Shown here: positions 1 through 5,526 of the stretch, in pieces
How the letters are laid out: each line of letters begins with the position of its first letter
Position numbering within the stretch: the first letter of the stretch is position 1
Assembly: GCA_025462785.1 (NCBI GenBank)
Contig: JAOAPG010000351.1
Location: forward strand, 1-5,526
Reading direction: 5' to 3'
DNA: 5,526 bases
From: Acidobacteriaceae bacterium
Lineage (GTDB): Bacteria; Acidobacteriota; Terriglobia; Terriglobales; Acidobacteriaceae
The notes under the pieces: model-generated
Told to the model about the DNA's origin: nothing
What the model saw: the letters and a program-made list of their open reading frames with translations, nothing else
The model's database searches: none
Position numbers and translations under genes: made by a program

Positions 1-467
1 GGTTTCTTGGTGACGTCAGCGCTCCAAATGTGGGAGACAGTCTAGTACCGGGTGTTAGCCTTGCCAATGGCTTGACCATCGGCAGTATTCAAAGTCGCTT
101 AAACGGATACCTCAATCCACTTGCATTCCAGGCGGCACCACTTTTATATCCGAATCAGTGCGACCCGGTTAACAATCCAACTTTCTGCACCACAGGATTC
201 GGCGACCTCGGTCGCAACATTTATCGAGGACCCTTTGAGCAGAACTGGGACGCTTCGCTGCTAAAGACTTTCAAGCTAACTGAGCAGCAGAATCTCCATT
301 TCACGGTGGACTTCTTCAACATCTGGAACCACACCAACTTTGCGAACCCTGCGGTCACAGATATAGAGGCTTACTTGGCAAATCCCGCGAGCAATCCTTT
401 CGGCAAAATTGTCAGCGCCGTCGGCAATCCACGGCTCATCCAATTCTCTTTGCGCTGGGCTTTCTAG
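1..467 (+). CDS. TonB-dependent receptor, Oar-like, C-terminal fragment (5' end outside window)
   Basis: This is the end of an outer-membrane beta-barrel receptor that imports a ligand using TonB energy. The frame is open from the first complete codon at position 3, so the GTG at 30 is internal and the gene begins upstream of the window. About 154 residues are visible. They carry the usual last strands of acidobacterial Oar-like receptors: FGDLGRNIYRGPF, then NWDASLLKTFKL, then the strand pair LHFTVDFFNIWNHTNFANP, and finally FSLRWAF with a terminal phenylalanine, the recognition feature for barrel assembly. The N-terminal carboxypeptidase-regulatory-like domain and plug expected for this family are not in view. 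Two cysteines (codons at 159 and 186) lie in a presumed surface loop. The stop at 465-467 lies 2 nt before the next gene, so receptor and downstream enzymes are probably cotranscribed. The family call is firm; the ligand is unknown. Confidence 0.88.
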   Translation, partial: FLGDVSAPNVGDSLVPGVSLANGLTIGSIQSRLNGYLNPLAFQAAPLLYPNQCDPVNNPTFCTTGFGDLGRNIYRGPFEQNWDASLLKTFKLTEQQNLHFTVDFFNIWNHTNFANPAVTDIEAYLANPASNPFGKIVSAVGNPRLIQFSLRWAF

Positions 468-469
468 GC

Positions 470-1051
470 GTGAGCGCAGAGAAAACAACAACTCGTATTC
501 CACTGCTCGAGCGGGACATGCTTACCGATGCCCCGCCCGAGCTTTCGGCTCTATACGACGCCCTGCTGAAACAGCGTGGTGTTGTTCCCAACATGTTTAA
601 GACCTTGGCCCATGTTCCAAACATTGCCATCGGATTCGCTGCGCTTCTGAAGCCTCTTCTTAGTGACGGAGCGCTGCCAGGCTGGTATAAAGAACTTGTG
701 GCTACTCGGGTTTCGGTCCTGCTGAAGTCAAGTTACGCGATCAAAGCGCACTCGATTTCGGCAAGACAAAAGGGCGCCAGCGATCAGCAGATTGCAGCTG
801 CGCAGGGCGACTTTGAGTCTGGGCCGTTTACTGACCAGGAGAAGCTAGGATTTCGCTGCGCCGAGCGCCTTCACCGCTCTGCGAACGAGATTGACGATAA
901 TTTTTACGCTGAGCTAAACAAACGTTTCAGCGATGAACAAATTGTCGAGCTAATCGCGACGGCGTCCGCATTCGAATTATTTCCTCGCTTCGTGGATGCT
1001 TTGCGCATTCCTATAACGCCACCTCCGCAGCAGAACCCAAGGCAGGCTTAA
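470..1051 (+). CDS. Carboxymuconolactone decarboxylase / AhpD-like family protein without the CxxC motif
   Basis: A 193-residue all-helical AhpD-like protein, predicted cytoplasmic. The N-terminal part (RIPLLERDMLTDAPPEL, then a VVPNMFKTLAHVPN stretch around residues 38-51) is typical of this family. The core helix pair is KELVATRVSVLLKSSYAIKAH, residues 74-94. Compared with mycobacterial AhpD (Glu118, Cys130, His132, Cys133, His137), the spacing matches exactly: Glu75 and His94 are kept, but the two cysteines are Ser87 and Ala90 and the middle His is Tyr89. The only cysteine is Cys130, far from the site. A thiol peroxidase-reductase role is therefore unlikely; a decarboxylase, lactone-processing or other acid-base role is possible but not shown. 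The start is GTG with no visible Shine-Dalgarno, 2 nt after the receptor stop, so translation probably depends on coupling. The next candidate ATG (residue 17) would remove conserved sequence. The stop overlaps the next start. Confidence 0.83.
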   Translation: MSAEKTTTRIPLLERDMLTDAPPELSALYDALLKQRGVVPNMFKTLAHVPNIAIGFAALLKPLLSDGALPGWYKELVATRVSVLLKSSYAIKAHSISARQKGASDQQIAAAQGDFESGPFTDQEKLGFRCAERLHRSANEIDDNFYAELNKRFSDEQIVELIATASAFELFPRFVDALRIPITPPPQQNPRQA

Positions 1052-2238
1052 TGCGACCCATAGCTTCCCGCATTTCTAAGATGAGTGGTGAAGGCGCGCT
1101 TTCCGTCTTTGCCCACGCCAAGGAACTTGAACGGCAGGGCCGTTCCATCATTCACCTCGAGTTGGGAGAGCCCGATTTTCATCCTGCGGCGCCGGTCAAT
1201 GAAGCTCTAAAAAAAGCCGTCGACGAAGGCAAAGACCGTTATTGTCCGGTAAACGGGGTTCCAGCGCTCAAAGAAGCGATCGCGGAATATCTCGGACGCA
1301 CGCGTAATTTGAAAGTTTCGCCTAATAACATTGTGATCGCGCCGGGCTGCAAGATTGCGCTTTTCATGGCGATGATGGCGCTGATCGATCCTGGGGACGA
1401 AGTTTTGTATCCTGATCCAGGCTTTCCTGGATATTCCTCTATGACACCGGGACTGGGCGGCGTGGGCGTGCCGTTTGGGCTCTCGGAGAGGAATCAACTC
1501 CAGCCGGATCCCGACGAGATCGAATCGGAGATTACGCCGCGCACAAAACTCATTATTACTAATTCGCCGGGCAATCCGACGGGAACTGTTTACACCGATG
1601 AAGTGCAGCGCAGGATTGCGCAGTTGGCGGTAAAACATGACTTGATTGTGGTTTCGGATGAAATTTACGGCCGCATCATTTATGGCGAAACTTACATTTC
1701 GATGCTGAGTTATCCCGGCATGGAGGAGCGCACGCTGATTATCGACGGCTTCTCAAAGAGCTTTGCCATGACGGGCTGGCGGCTCGGATACACGGTTGCT
1801 CCTGAACGATTTGTTCCCGCCTTGAGTATGCTCGCGGTGAATAGCTATACGTGCGTTGCCGAGTTCTCGCAGTACGCGGCAATTGAAGCGCTTCGCGATA
1901 CTCAAGGAGCGACGCCGAAGATGGTCGGCGAGTTTGCAAAGCGCCGCGAACAGTTTGTGCGTGAGTTGAATGGTGTCCCAGGATTTCGTTGCCATGCTCC
2001 CGAAGGTGCGTTTTACGCCTGGGTGAATATTGAAGAAACGGGAACCAGCGCGGAAGAAGTTTGTCGCATTATGCTGGACGAGGCCGGTGTAGCAGCTATT
2101 CCCGGCGCGGCGTTTGGTCCGAGTGGCAAGAATTTTGTGCGCTTCTCGTTTGCGTCTTCGACGGCCACACTGCATGAGGCGGTGGAAAGAATTCTAAAAG
2201 TTGCGGGAGCCTGGCGGCCGGTCGCGACAACCCGCTAA
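1051..2238 (+). CDS. PLP-dependent aminotransferase, class I/II (aspartate aminotransferase fold)
   Basis: A 395-residue fold-type I aminotransferase, full length for the family and predicted cytoplasmic. It moves an amino group between an amino acid and a 2-oxo acid. Visible motifs in order: the N-terminal substrate loop LELGEPDF (about 36-43), the cofactor-phosphate region PGCKIALF (about 98-105), the PDPGFPGY segment whose aromatic residue stacks on PLP, NSPGNPTG with Asn175, SDEIYG with Asp203 and Tyr206, the Schiff-base Lys236 in GFSKSFAMTGWRLGY, and Arg364 in FVRFSFASS for the substrate carboxylate. All key residues are present, so the enzyme should be active. Substrate preference (aspartate, alanine, aromatic or other) cannot be decided; the PDPGFPGY form is closer to broad-specificity members than to classical AspC. 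The ATG overlaps the previous stop by one base (TAATG), with AAGG at 1039-1042 as ribosome site, so it is translationally coupled to the AhpD-like gene. Confidence 0.9.
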   Translation: MRPIASRISKMSGEGALSVFAHAKELERQGRSIIHLELGEPDFHPAAPVNEALKKAVDEGKDRYCPVNGVPALKEAIAEYLGRTRNLKVSPNNIVIAPGCKIALFMAMMALIDPGDEVLYPDPGFPGYSSMTPGLGGVGVPFGLSERNQLQPDPDEIESEITPRTKLIITNSPGNPTGTVYTDEVQRRIAQLAVKHDLIVVSDEIYGRIIYGETYISMLSYPGMEERTLIIDGFSKSFAMTGWRLGYTVAPERFVPALSMLAVNSYTCVAEFSQYAAIEALRDTQGATPKMVGEFAKRREQFVRELNGVPGFRCHAPEGAFYAWVNIEETGTSAEEVCRIMLDEAGVAAIPGAAFGPSGKNFVRFSFASSTATLHEAVERILKVAGAWRPVATTR

Positions 2239-2276
2239 TTCGCATTCAACTTTGCGCTTAGAGATTTGCTCTTCAA

Positions 2277-2282
2277 AGAGGA
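2277..2282 (+). promoter_or_regulatory. Ribosome binding site that decides the amidohydrolase start, inside a small inverted repeat
   Basis: AGAGGA lies 4 nt before the ATG at 2287 and is the best Shine-Dalgarno in this 48-nt gap. It supports the ATG over the in-frame TTG at 2266, which has no such site and would put charged residues (FKEES) ahead of a clean signal peptide. The motif overlaps an inverted repeat, CTCTT-CA-AAGAG (2269-2280), which could form a weak 4-bp hairpin partly covering the site. Whether that has any effect is unknown. Confidence 0.6.
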
Positions 2283-2286
2283 ATCG

Positions 2287-3615
2287 ATGACTCTGGTAAG
2301 GCTTTTAGGAATTCTGCTGCTTGTATGTGTTCCGACGCTTGGGCTCTGCCAAGCGCGACCGTTCCCCGGGCCCGATGTCCAACAAATTTACCAACGGATT
2401 CTGCCGCAGATCGAGAAGATTCCTATCTTCGATCATCACGCACATCCGGGATTTCCTGATGATCCCGACGTCGACGCGATGGCGGCGCCTCCGGGCAGCG
2501 CTGCTCTACGAGAACGCGACACCAACCCTGAGCTCGTAGCTGCGGCAAAGGCGCTTTTCGGATATCCCTATAATGATCTCGCTCCCGAGCATGCCAAGTG
2601 GCTCATCGCCAAGAAAGCCGAGCTCAAGAAGAGTGAGGGCAATCAGTACTTTTCACATATTCTCGATAAGCTCAACATCGAGGAAGGCGTCGCCAACCGC
2701 GCGATGATGGCCGACTATCTAGATCGCAACCGTTTCGTGTGGGTGTTCTTCGCCGATTCCTTTATGTGGCCGTTCGACAACCGGCGCGAGACTGCGCGGA
2801 ATCCTGACGAGCAGGTTTATATCCCTCTTCAAGAAAAAATGCTGCACCGCTTTATGCAGCAGGAAAATGTAAGCAAACTGCCCGGGAGTTTACCCGACTA
2901 TTTGGCCTTCGTCACGCGCACGCTTGAAGACAATCAGAAGAAGGGGGCTATCGCGGAAAAGTTCGAAGTCGCGTATTTCCGTTCGATGAAGTTCGGAGAT
3001 CCTACACGCGAGCAAGCTGAAGATGTCTATACAAGGTTTGTGAGCGGGGGCATTCCCAGTGAACAGGAATATCGCACGTTCCAGGATTACATCTTCCGGT
3101 ACCTAGTGCGCGAAGGCGCACGATTGCATTTGCCCGTGCACATCCATACGGCGGTGGGTATAGGTGACTATTTCAGTCTGACTGAAGGCAATATCCTGAA
3201 CCTCGAGAACATTCTTCGTGACCCGCGATATTCAAGCACAACGTTCGTGATGATCCACGGTGGGTATCCCTATGAGCGCGAAGCAATCTGGCTGGCTGCT
3301 GCGAAAAATGTATATCTGGATTCGTCGCTCATGGAAATCGCGATGTATCCCTCCGAATTCAAGCACACTTTAAAACAGTGGCTTGAAACCTTCCCTGATA
3401 AAATCACCTTTGGAACCGATTCTTTCCCTTACAACGAAACGCTCGGTTCAGAGGAAAGTTACTGGCTCGGTGTGCAGTCGTCTCGTACCGCGCTGGCGGC
3501 GGCATTAGCCGAGATGATTTCGGAGGGCGAAGTGAGCGAGGCGCAGGCCCTACAGCTTGCTCACGGGTATCTGCACGATAATGCGGTAGCACTTTATCCC
3601 GGGAAGGTTCATTAA
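2287..3615 (+). CDS. Exported metal-dependent amidohydrolase (amidohydrolase_2-like TIM barrel)
   Basis: A 442-residue hydrolase or decarboxylase of the amidohydrolase superfamily, predicted periplasmic. Residues 1-23 form a signal peptide: a short N-region with Arg5, a hydrophobic core LLGILLLVCV, and a probable cleavage after CQA (residue 23). Cys21 is preceded by Leu, so it is not a good lipobox. The mature part has the metal-site pattern of a (beta/alpha)8 barrel: HxH at His51/His53 in FDHHAHPGF, His285 and His287 in LPVHIHT, His324 in VMIHGGYP, and Asp378 in ITFGTDSFPY at the last strand. This set suits the amidohydrolase_2 group (PF04909), which includes decarboxylases, lactonases and hydrolases, so the exact reaction is open. 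I chose the ATG because of its AGAGGA ribosome site and because the upstream TTG adds only seven non-hydrophobic-start residues. The cupin gene follows after one base, which implies cotranscription. Confidence 0.85.
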   Translation: MTLVRLLGILLLVCVPTLGLCQARPFPGPDVQQIYQRILPQIEKIPIFDHHAHPGFPDDPDVDAMAAPPGSAALRERDTNPELVAAAKALFGYPYNDLAPEHAKWLIAKKAELKKSEGNQYFSHILDKLNIEEGVANRAMMADYLDRNRFVWVFFADSFMWPFDNRRETARNPDEQVYIPLQEKMLHRFMQQENVSKLPGSLPDYLAFVTRTLEDNQKKGAIAEKFEVAYFRSMKFGDPTREQAEDVYTRFVSGGIPSEQEYRTFQDYIFRYLVREGARLHLPVHIHTAVGIGDYFSLTEGNILNLENILRDPRYSSTTFVMIHGGYPYEREAIWLAAAKNVYLDSSLMEIAMYPSEFKHTLKQWLETFPDKITFGTDSFPYNETLGSEESYWLGVQSSRTALAAALAEMISEGEVSEAQALQLAHGYLHDNAVALYPGKVH

Positions 3616-3616
3616 G

Positions 3617-4048
3617 ATGACGGTCCACGACGATCGTACGAATGCGGATTCTGTAGCCCAGCAAAACACCATAGCTCCGCGGCCGGAGAAGGCTAAGCTG
3701 AAATATATTCCATGGAGCTCGGTCCCGCTTGAAGAGCTGAATCCGCTGATCCAGCGGCAGTTTGTTGTGGGGCAGGACATTATGGTGGCTCGTGTTCTGA
3801 TTAAAAAAGGCGGGATTGTCCCCGAGCACAGCCATCACAACGAACAGGTCACCTACATTCTTGAAGGCGCGCTAAAGTTCTGGATCGATGGCAAGGAAAT
3901 TGTTGTAAACGCGGGCGAGGTGCTGACCATTCCACCCAATATGCCGCATAGGGCCGAAGCGTTGGTTGATACCGTTGACCTGGATGTGTTCAATCCGCCG
4001 CGAGCGGACTGGATCAATAAGACAGACCAATATCTCCGTCGAAAGTAG
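3617..4048 (+). CDS. Small single-domain cupin with His-His-Gln-His metal site
   Basis: A 143-residue protein with one conserved beta-barrel cupin domain (about residues 50-126) after a variable, polar N-terminal tail; no signal peptide, so predicted cytoplasmic. Cupin motif 1 reads GGIVPEHSHHNEQVTYILEG, giving metal ligands His71 and His73; at the position usually held by Glu there is Gln77, seven residues before Gly84. Motif 2 is GEVLTIPPNMPH with His111. A three-His-plus-Gln set is known from the bacilysin enzyme BacB, and HSHxxEQ cupins form a common subfamily, so metal binding is likely. Members include isomerases, dioxygenases and sugar- or ligand-binding proteins, so no reaction is assigned. 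The ATG is one base after the amidohydrolase stop, with GGAAGG at 3602-3607 as ribosome site. It may act on the same pathway intermediates as its neighbours. Confidence 0.87.
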   Translation: MTVHDDRTNADSVAQQNTIAPRPEKAKLKYIPWSSVPLEELNPLIQRQFVVGQDIMVARVLIKKGGIVPEHSHHNEQVTYILEGALKFWIDGKEIVVNAGEVLTIPPNMPHRAEALVDTVDLDVFNPPRADWINKTDQYLRRK

Positions 4049-4102
4049 CGTGGAGCGGGGCGGGCGTCTCTGCCGGTCTGTTATTCTTTAACATCGCTTT
4101 AG

Positions 4103-4120
4103 GTTGTGATTCCGCACAAC
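4103..4120 (+). promoter_or_regulatory. Short hairpin before the threonine synthase gene
   Basis: GTTGTG-ATTCCG-CACAAC is a perfect 6-bp inverted repeat around a 6-nt loop, extendable by one G-T and one A-T pair (4101-4122). It lies 10 nt before the start codon in the only large gap of the cluster (82 nt). The stem is A+T-rich and the T run after it is only three bases, so it is a poor factor-independent terminator. An operator or a leader structure is equally possible, as is chance. Confidence 0.3.
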
Positions 4121-4122
4121 TT

Positions 4123-4134
4123 TCATTCGAATGA
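4123..4134. repeat. 12-bp perfect palindrome covering the thrC start codon
   Basis: TCATTCGAATGA equals its own reverse complement over all 12 bases and contains the ATG at 4131. It occupies the place where a Shine-Dalgarno would be expected, and none is seen. It could be a binding site for a dimeric regulator, a tiny hairpin around the start codon, or coincidence; nothing else in the window repeats it. Confidence 0.35.
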
Positions 4135-5519
4135 CTGAACAAGCCATTTCCGCGTTGAAGTCCAAGCCAGCGGTGTCTGAGCTGCGCTGCATTGGTTGCG
4201 GTGCAACGGGCGGCACTCCGACGCAAAACTTGCGTTGCTCCGTCTGCGGAGATTTGCTTGAGATTGCCTATCCAGGGTGGGAGACGGAAAATGAATCGCG
4301 TGCTGCTGGTCTAACCGCGGCTCAACTGAAAGCTGTTTGGTCGCAGCGAAAGACTTCGCGCCTCGCCATCGACCAGAGCGGAGTATGGCGCTTCCGGGAA
4401 CTTCTTCCTTCACTGGGCGAGTGTTATGAACCGATCACACTGCGCGAGGGCAATACGCCTGTTTACGAGCTTCCGTCGTGCGCGCGCAAAGCCGGAGTCT
4501 CGTTCCTGTATGCCAAGCATCAGGGGATGAACCCAACCGGATCTTTCAAAGATACGGGCATGACTACCGCCGCATCGTTCGCTCGCCAACAAGGATTTCG
4601 GTGGGTAGCCTGTGCTTCAACTGGAAATACCTCGGCATCCATGGCGGCCTACGCATCGCGCGGGGGAATGCGAAGTCTGGTTCTGATCCCTGACGGCCAA
4701 ATATCTTGGAGCAAACTTGCTCAGTCGCTCGATTACGGCGCGATCACTTGCCAGCTTAAAACCGATTTTGATGGATGCATGCGGGTGTTGAACGAAGTCG
4801 TGCAACGCATGCCGGTGTATCTATTGAATTCTGTGAATCCGTATCGAGTTGAAGGACAGAAGACTCTCGCCATCGAACTACTCGAACAATTCGACTGGCA
4901 AGTCCCAGATCACATCATCGTGCCGGGCGGGAACCTGGCGAATTCATCAGCGATCGGTAAGGCGTTTCTGGAAATGAAGCAGCTCGGACTTATCTCTTCC
5001 TTGCCGAAGATTTCCATCATTCAGGCTGAAGGAGCGAACCCGCTGGTCAGAACGATTCGGGAGAATGGCGGCAAGAAGCTTATCCCAGTACACGCCGATA
5101 CTATGGCAACGGCAATTCGAATCGGCAATCCTGCATCCTGGAAGAAAGCTCTGCGTGTTCTGGAAGCAACGGAGGGAATGGTCGAGCAAGTGAGCGAGGT
5201 GGAAATTGCTTCGGCGAAAGCGGAAATTGGAGCTGAGGGAATCGGCTGCGAACCCGCTTCAGCCGTGACACTCGCCGGCTTGAAGAAGCTCACCAATCAA
5301 GGGCTTGTGAAGGCGAATTCAACGGTAGTGCTGGTTTTAACGGGACATCTGTTGAAAGATCCGGACTTTACGCTGAAGTTCCATCGCGGGGATCTATTCA
5401 AGGGAACGCCTCACGAAAAGGAAGCGAGCGTTCTCGTTCCGCAGCAGAAAGAACCATTCGTGCTCGAAGCCACAGCGGATGCCGTGGTGCGAACCTTGCA
5501 GGAAGCTGAGCAGAAGTAG
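4131..5519 (+). CDS. thrC: Threonine synthase with N-terminal zinc ribbon (PLP fold-type II)
   Basis: A 462-residue cytoplasmic lyase of the tryptophan-synthase-beta fold, expected to turn O-phosphohomoserine into threonine. Residues 20-39 form a zinc ribbon (CIGC and CSVC; Cys20, 23, 36, 39), common in the short bacterial/archaeal type of this enzyme. After a linker come LREGNTPVYEL, then NPTGSFKDTGMT with the PLP lysine Lys140, then ASTGNTSASMAAYASRGG holding the cofactor and substrate phosphate, IPDGQISWSKLAQSL, NSVNPYRVEGQKT, the PLP-phosphate loop VPGGNLANSS, and a TGHLLKDP end motif. Every expected block is present and length is normal, so it should be active. Cysteate synthase and other fold-II lyases share this layout, so the exact substrate is less certain than the family. 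The gene starts 82 nt after the cupin with no clear ribosome site, so it may have its own control. A GTG at codon 15 is a less likely alternative start. Confidence 0.85.
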   Translation: MTEQAISALKSKPAVSELRCIGCGATGGTPTQNLRCSVCGDLLEIAYPGWETENESRAAGLTAAQLKAVWSQRKTSRLAIDQSGVWRFRELLPSLGECYEPITLREGNTPVYELPSCARKAGVSFLYAKHQGMNPTGSFKDTGMTTAASFARQQGFRWVACASTGNTSASMAAYASRGGMRSLVLIPDGQISWSKLAQSLDYGAITCQLKTDFDGCMRVLNEVVQRMPVYLLNSVNPYRVEGQKTLAIELLEQFDWQVPDHIIVPGGNLANSSAIGKAFLEMKQLGLISSLPKISIIQAEGANPLVRTIRENGGKKLIPVHADTMATAIRIGNPASWKKALRVLEATEGMVEQVSEVEIASAKAEIGAEGIGCEPASAVTLAGLKKLTNQGLVKANSTVVLVLTGHLLKDPDFTLKFHRGDLFKGTPHEKEASVLVPQQKEPFVLEATADAVVRTLQEAEQK

Positions 5520-5526
5520 AGCGACG

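Noticed and set aside
1207..1638. 143-codon open frame on the minus strand
   Set aside because: Antisense to the aminotransferase, low-complexity Arg/His/Ile composition and no family motif; treated as a shadow.
1753..2175. 140-codon open frame on the minus strand
   Set aside because: It lies entirely inside the well-supported aminotransferase gene, shows no recognisable domain and is rich in Arg and His, as expected of an antisense shadow.
2266..2286. TTG as the amidohydrolase start, adding seven residues
   Set aside because: The ATG at 2287 has a good AGAGGA site at the right distance and begins a normal signal peptide; the TTG has neither.
2337..2352. Lipoprotein signal for the amidohydrolase (Cys21)
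   Set aside because: The residue just before the cysteine is Leu; a lipobox needs Gly, Ala or Ser there, so ordinary signal peptidase cleavage after CQA is preferred.
3404..3838. 144-codon open frame on the minus strand spanning the amidohydrolase-cupin junction
   Set aside because: Both genes beneath it are clearly real on the plus strand, and the minus-strand product has no recognisable motif or ribosome site.
4049..4100. Factor-independent terminator after the cupin
   Set aside because: The G+C-rich stretch (4051-4076) has no convincing inverted repeat, and the T-rich part after it does not follow a stable stem.
4081..4115. Sigma-70-type promoter for thrC
   Set aside because: TATTCT and TTTAAC-like hexamers are present, but no pair with proper spacing and good match was found, so I could not support a promoter call.

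Overview
The window is a compact, one-directional gene cluster with six genes on the + strand and about 97% coding density. It most likely comes from an Acidobacteriota genome of the Koribacter, Sulfotelmatobacter or Terriglobia type. The main clue is the C-terminus of the TonB-dependent receptor at the left edge: an FGDLGRN stretch, an NWD-x-SLLK-TF strand, a final-strand FFNIWNHTNFANP segment and a terminal SLRWAF. This is the pattern of the large Oar-like, carboxypeptidase-regulatory-domain receptors that are greatly expanded in that phylum. The moderate G+C and the style of the threonine synthase fit. The taxon is inferred and was not checked by a search.

Layout: (1) 1-467, the 3' end of an outer-membrane TonB-dependent receptor; (2) 470-1051, an AhpD/carboxymuconolactone-decarboxylase-like protein that lacks the redox cysteines; (3) 1051-2238, a class I/II PLP aminotransferase; (4) 2287-3615, an exported amidohydrolase with a TIM-barrel metal site; (5) 3617-4048, a small one-domain cupin with a His-His-Gln-His type metal site; (6) 4131-5519, a threonine synthase with an N-terminal zinc ribbon. 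The spacings are +2, -1, +48, +1 and +82 nt, so genes 1-5 look like a single transcription unit. Gene 6 follows the only sizeable gap, which holds a short hairpin and a 12-bp palindrome that runs into its start codon. No intergenic stretch exceeds 82 nt, and I see no RNA genes, mobile elements or CRISPR arrays.

Working model (inference): the receptor brings a scarce organic substrate across the outer membrane. The secreted amidohydrolase hydrolyses or decarboxylates it in the periplasm. The aminotransferase, cupin and AhpD-like protein process the product in the cytoplasm, and the PLP fold-type II enzyme either contributes to amino-acid metabolism or is simply next door. The substrate cannot be read from the sequence. 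The combination looks like a dedicated uptake-plus-catabolism locus for an amino-acid-like or aromatic amino compound, and I do not recognise it as a described pathway.
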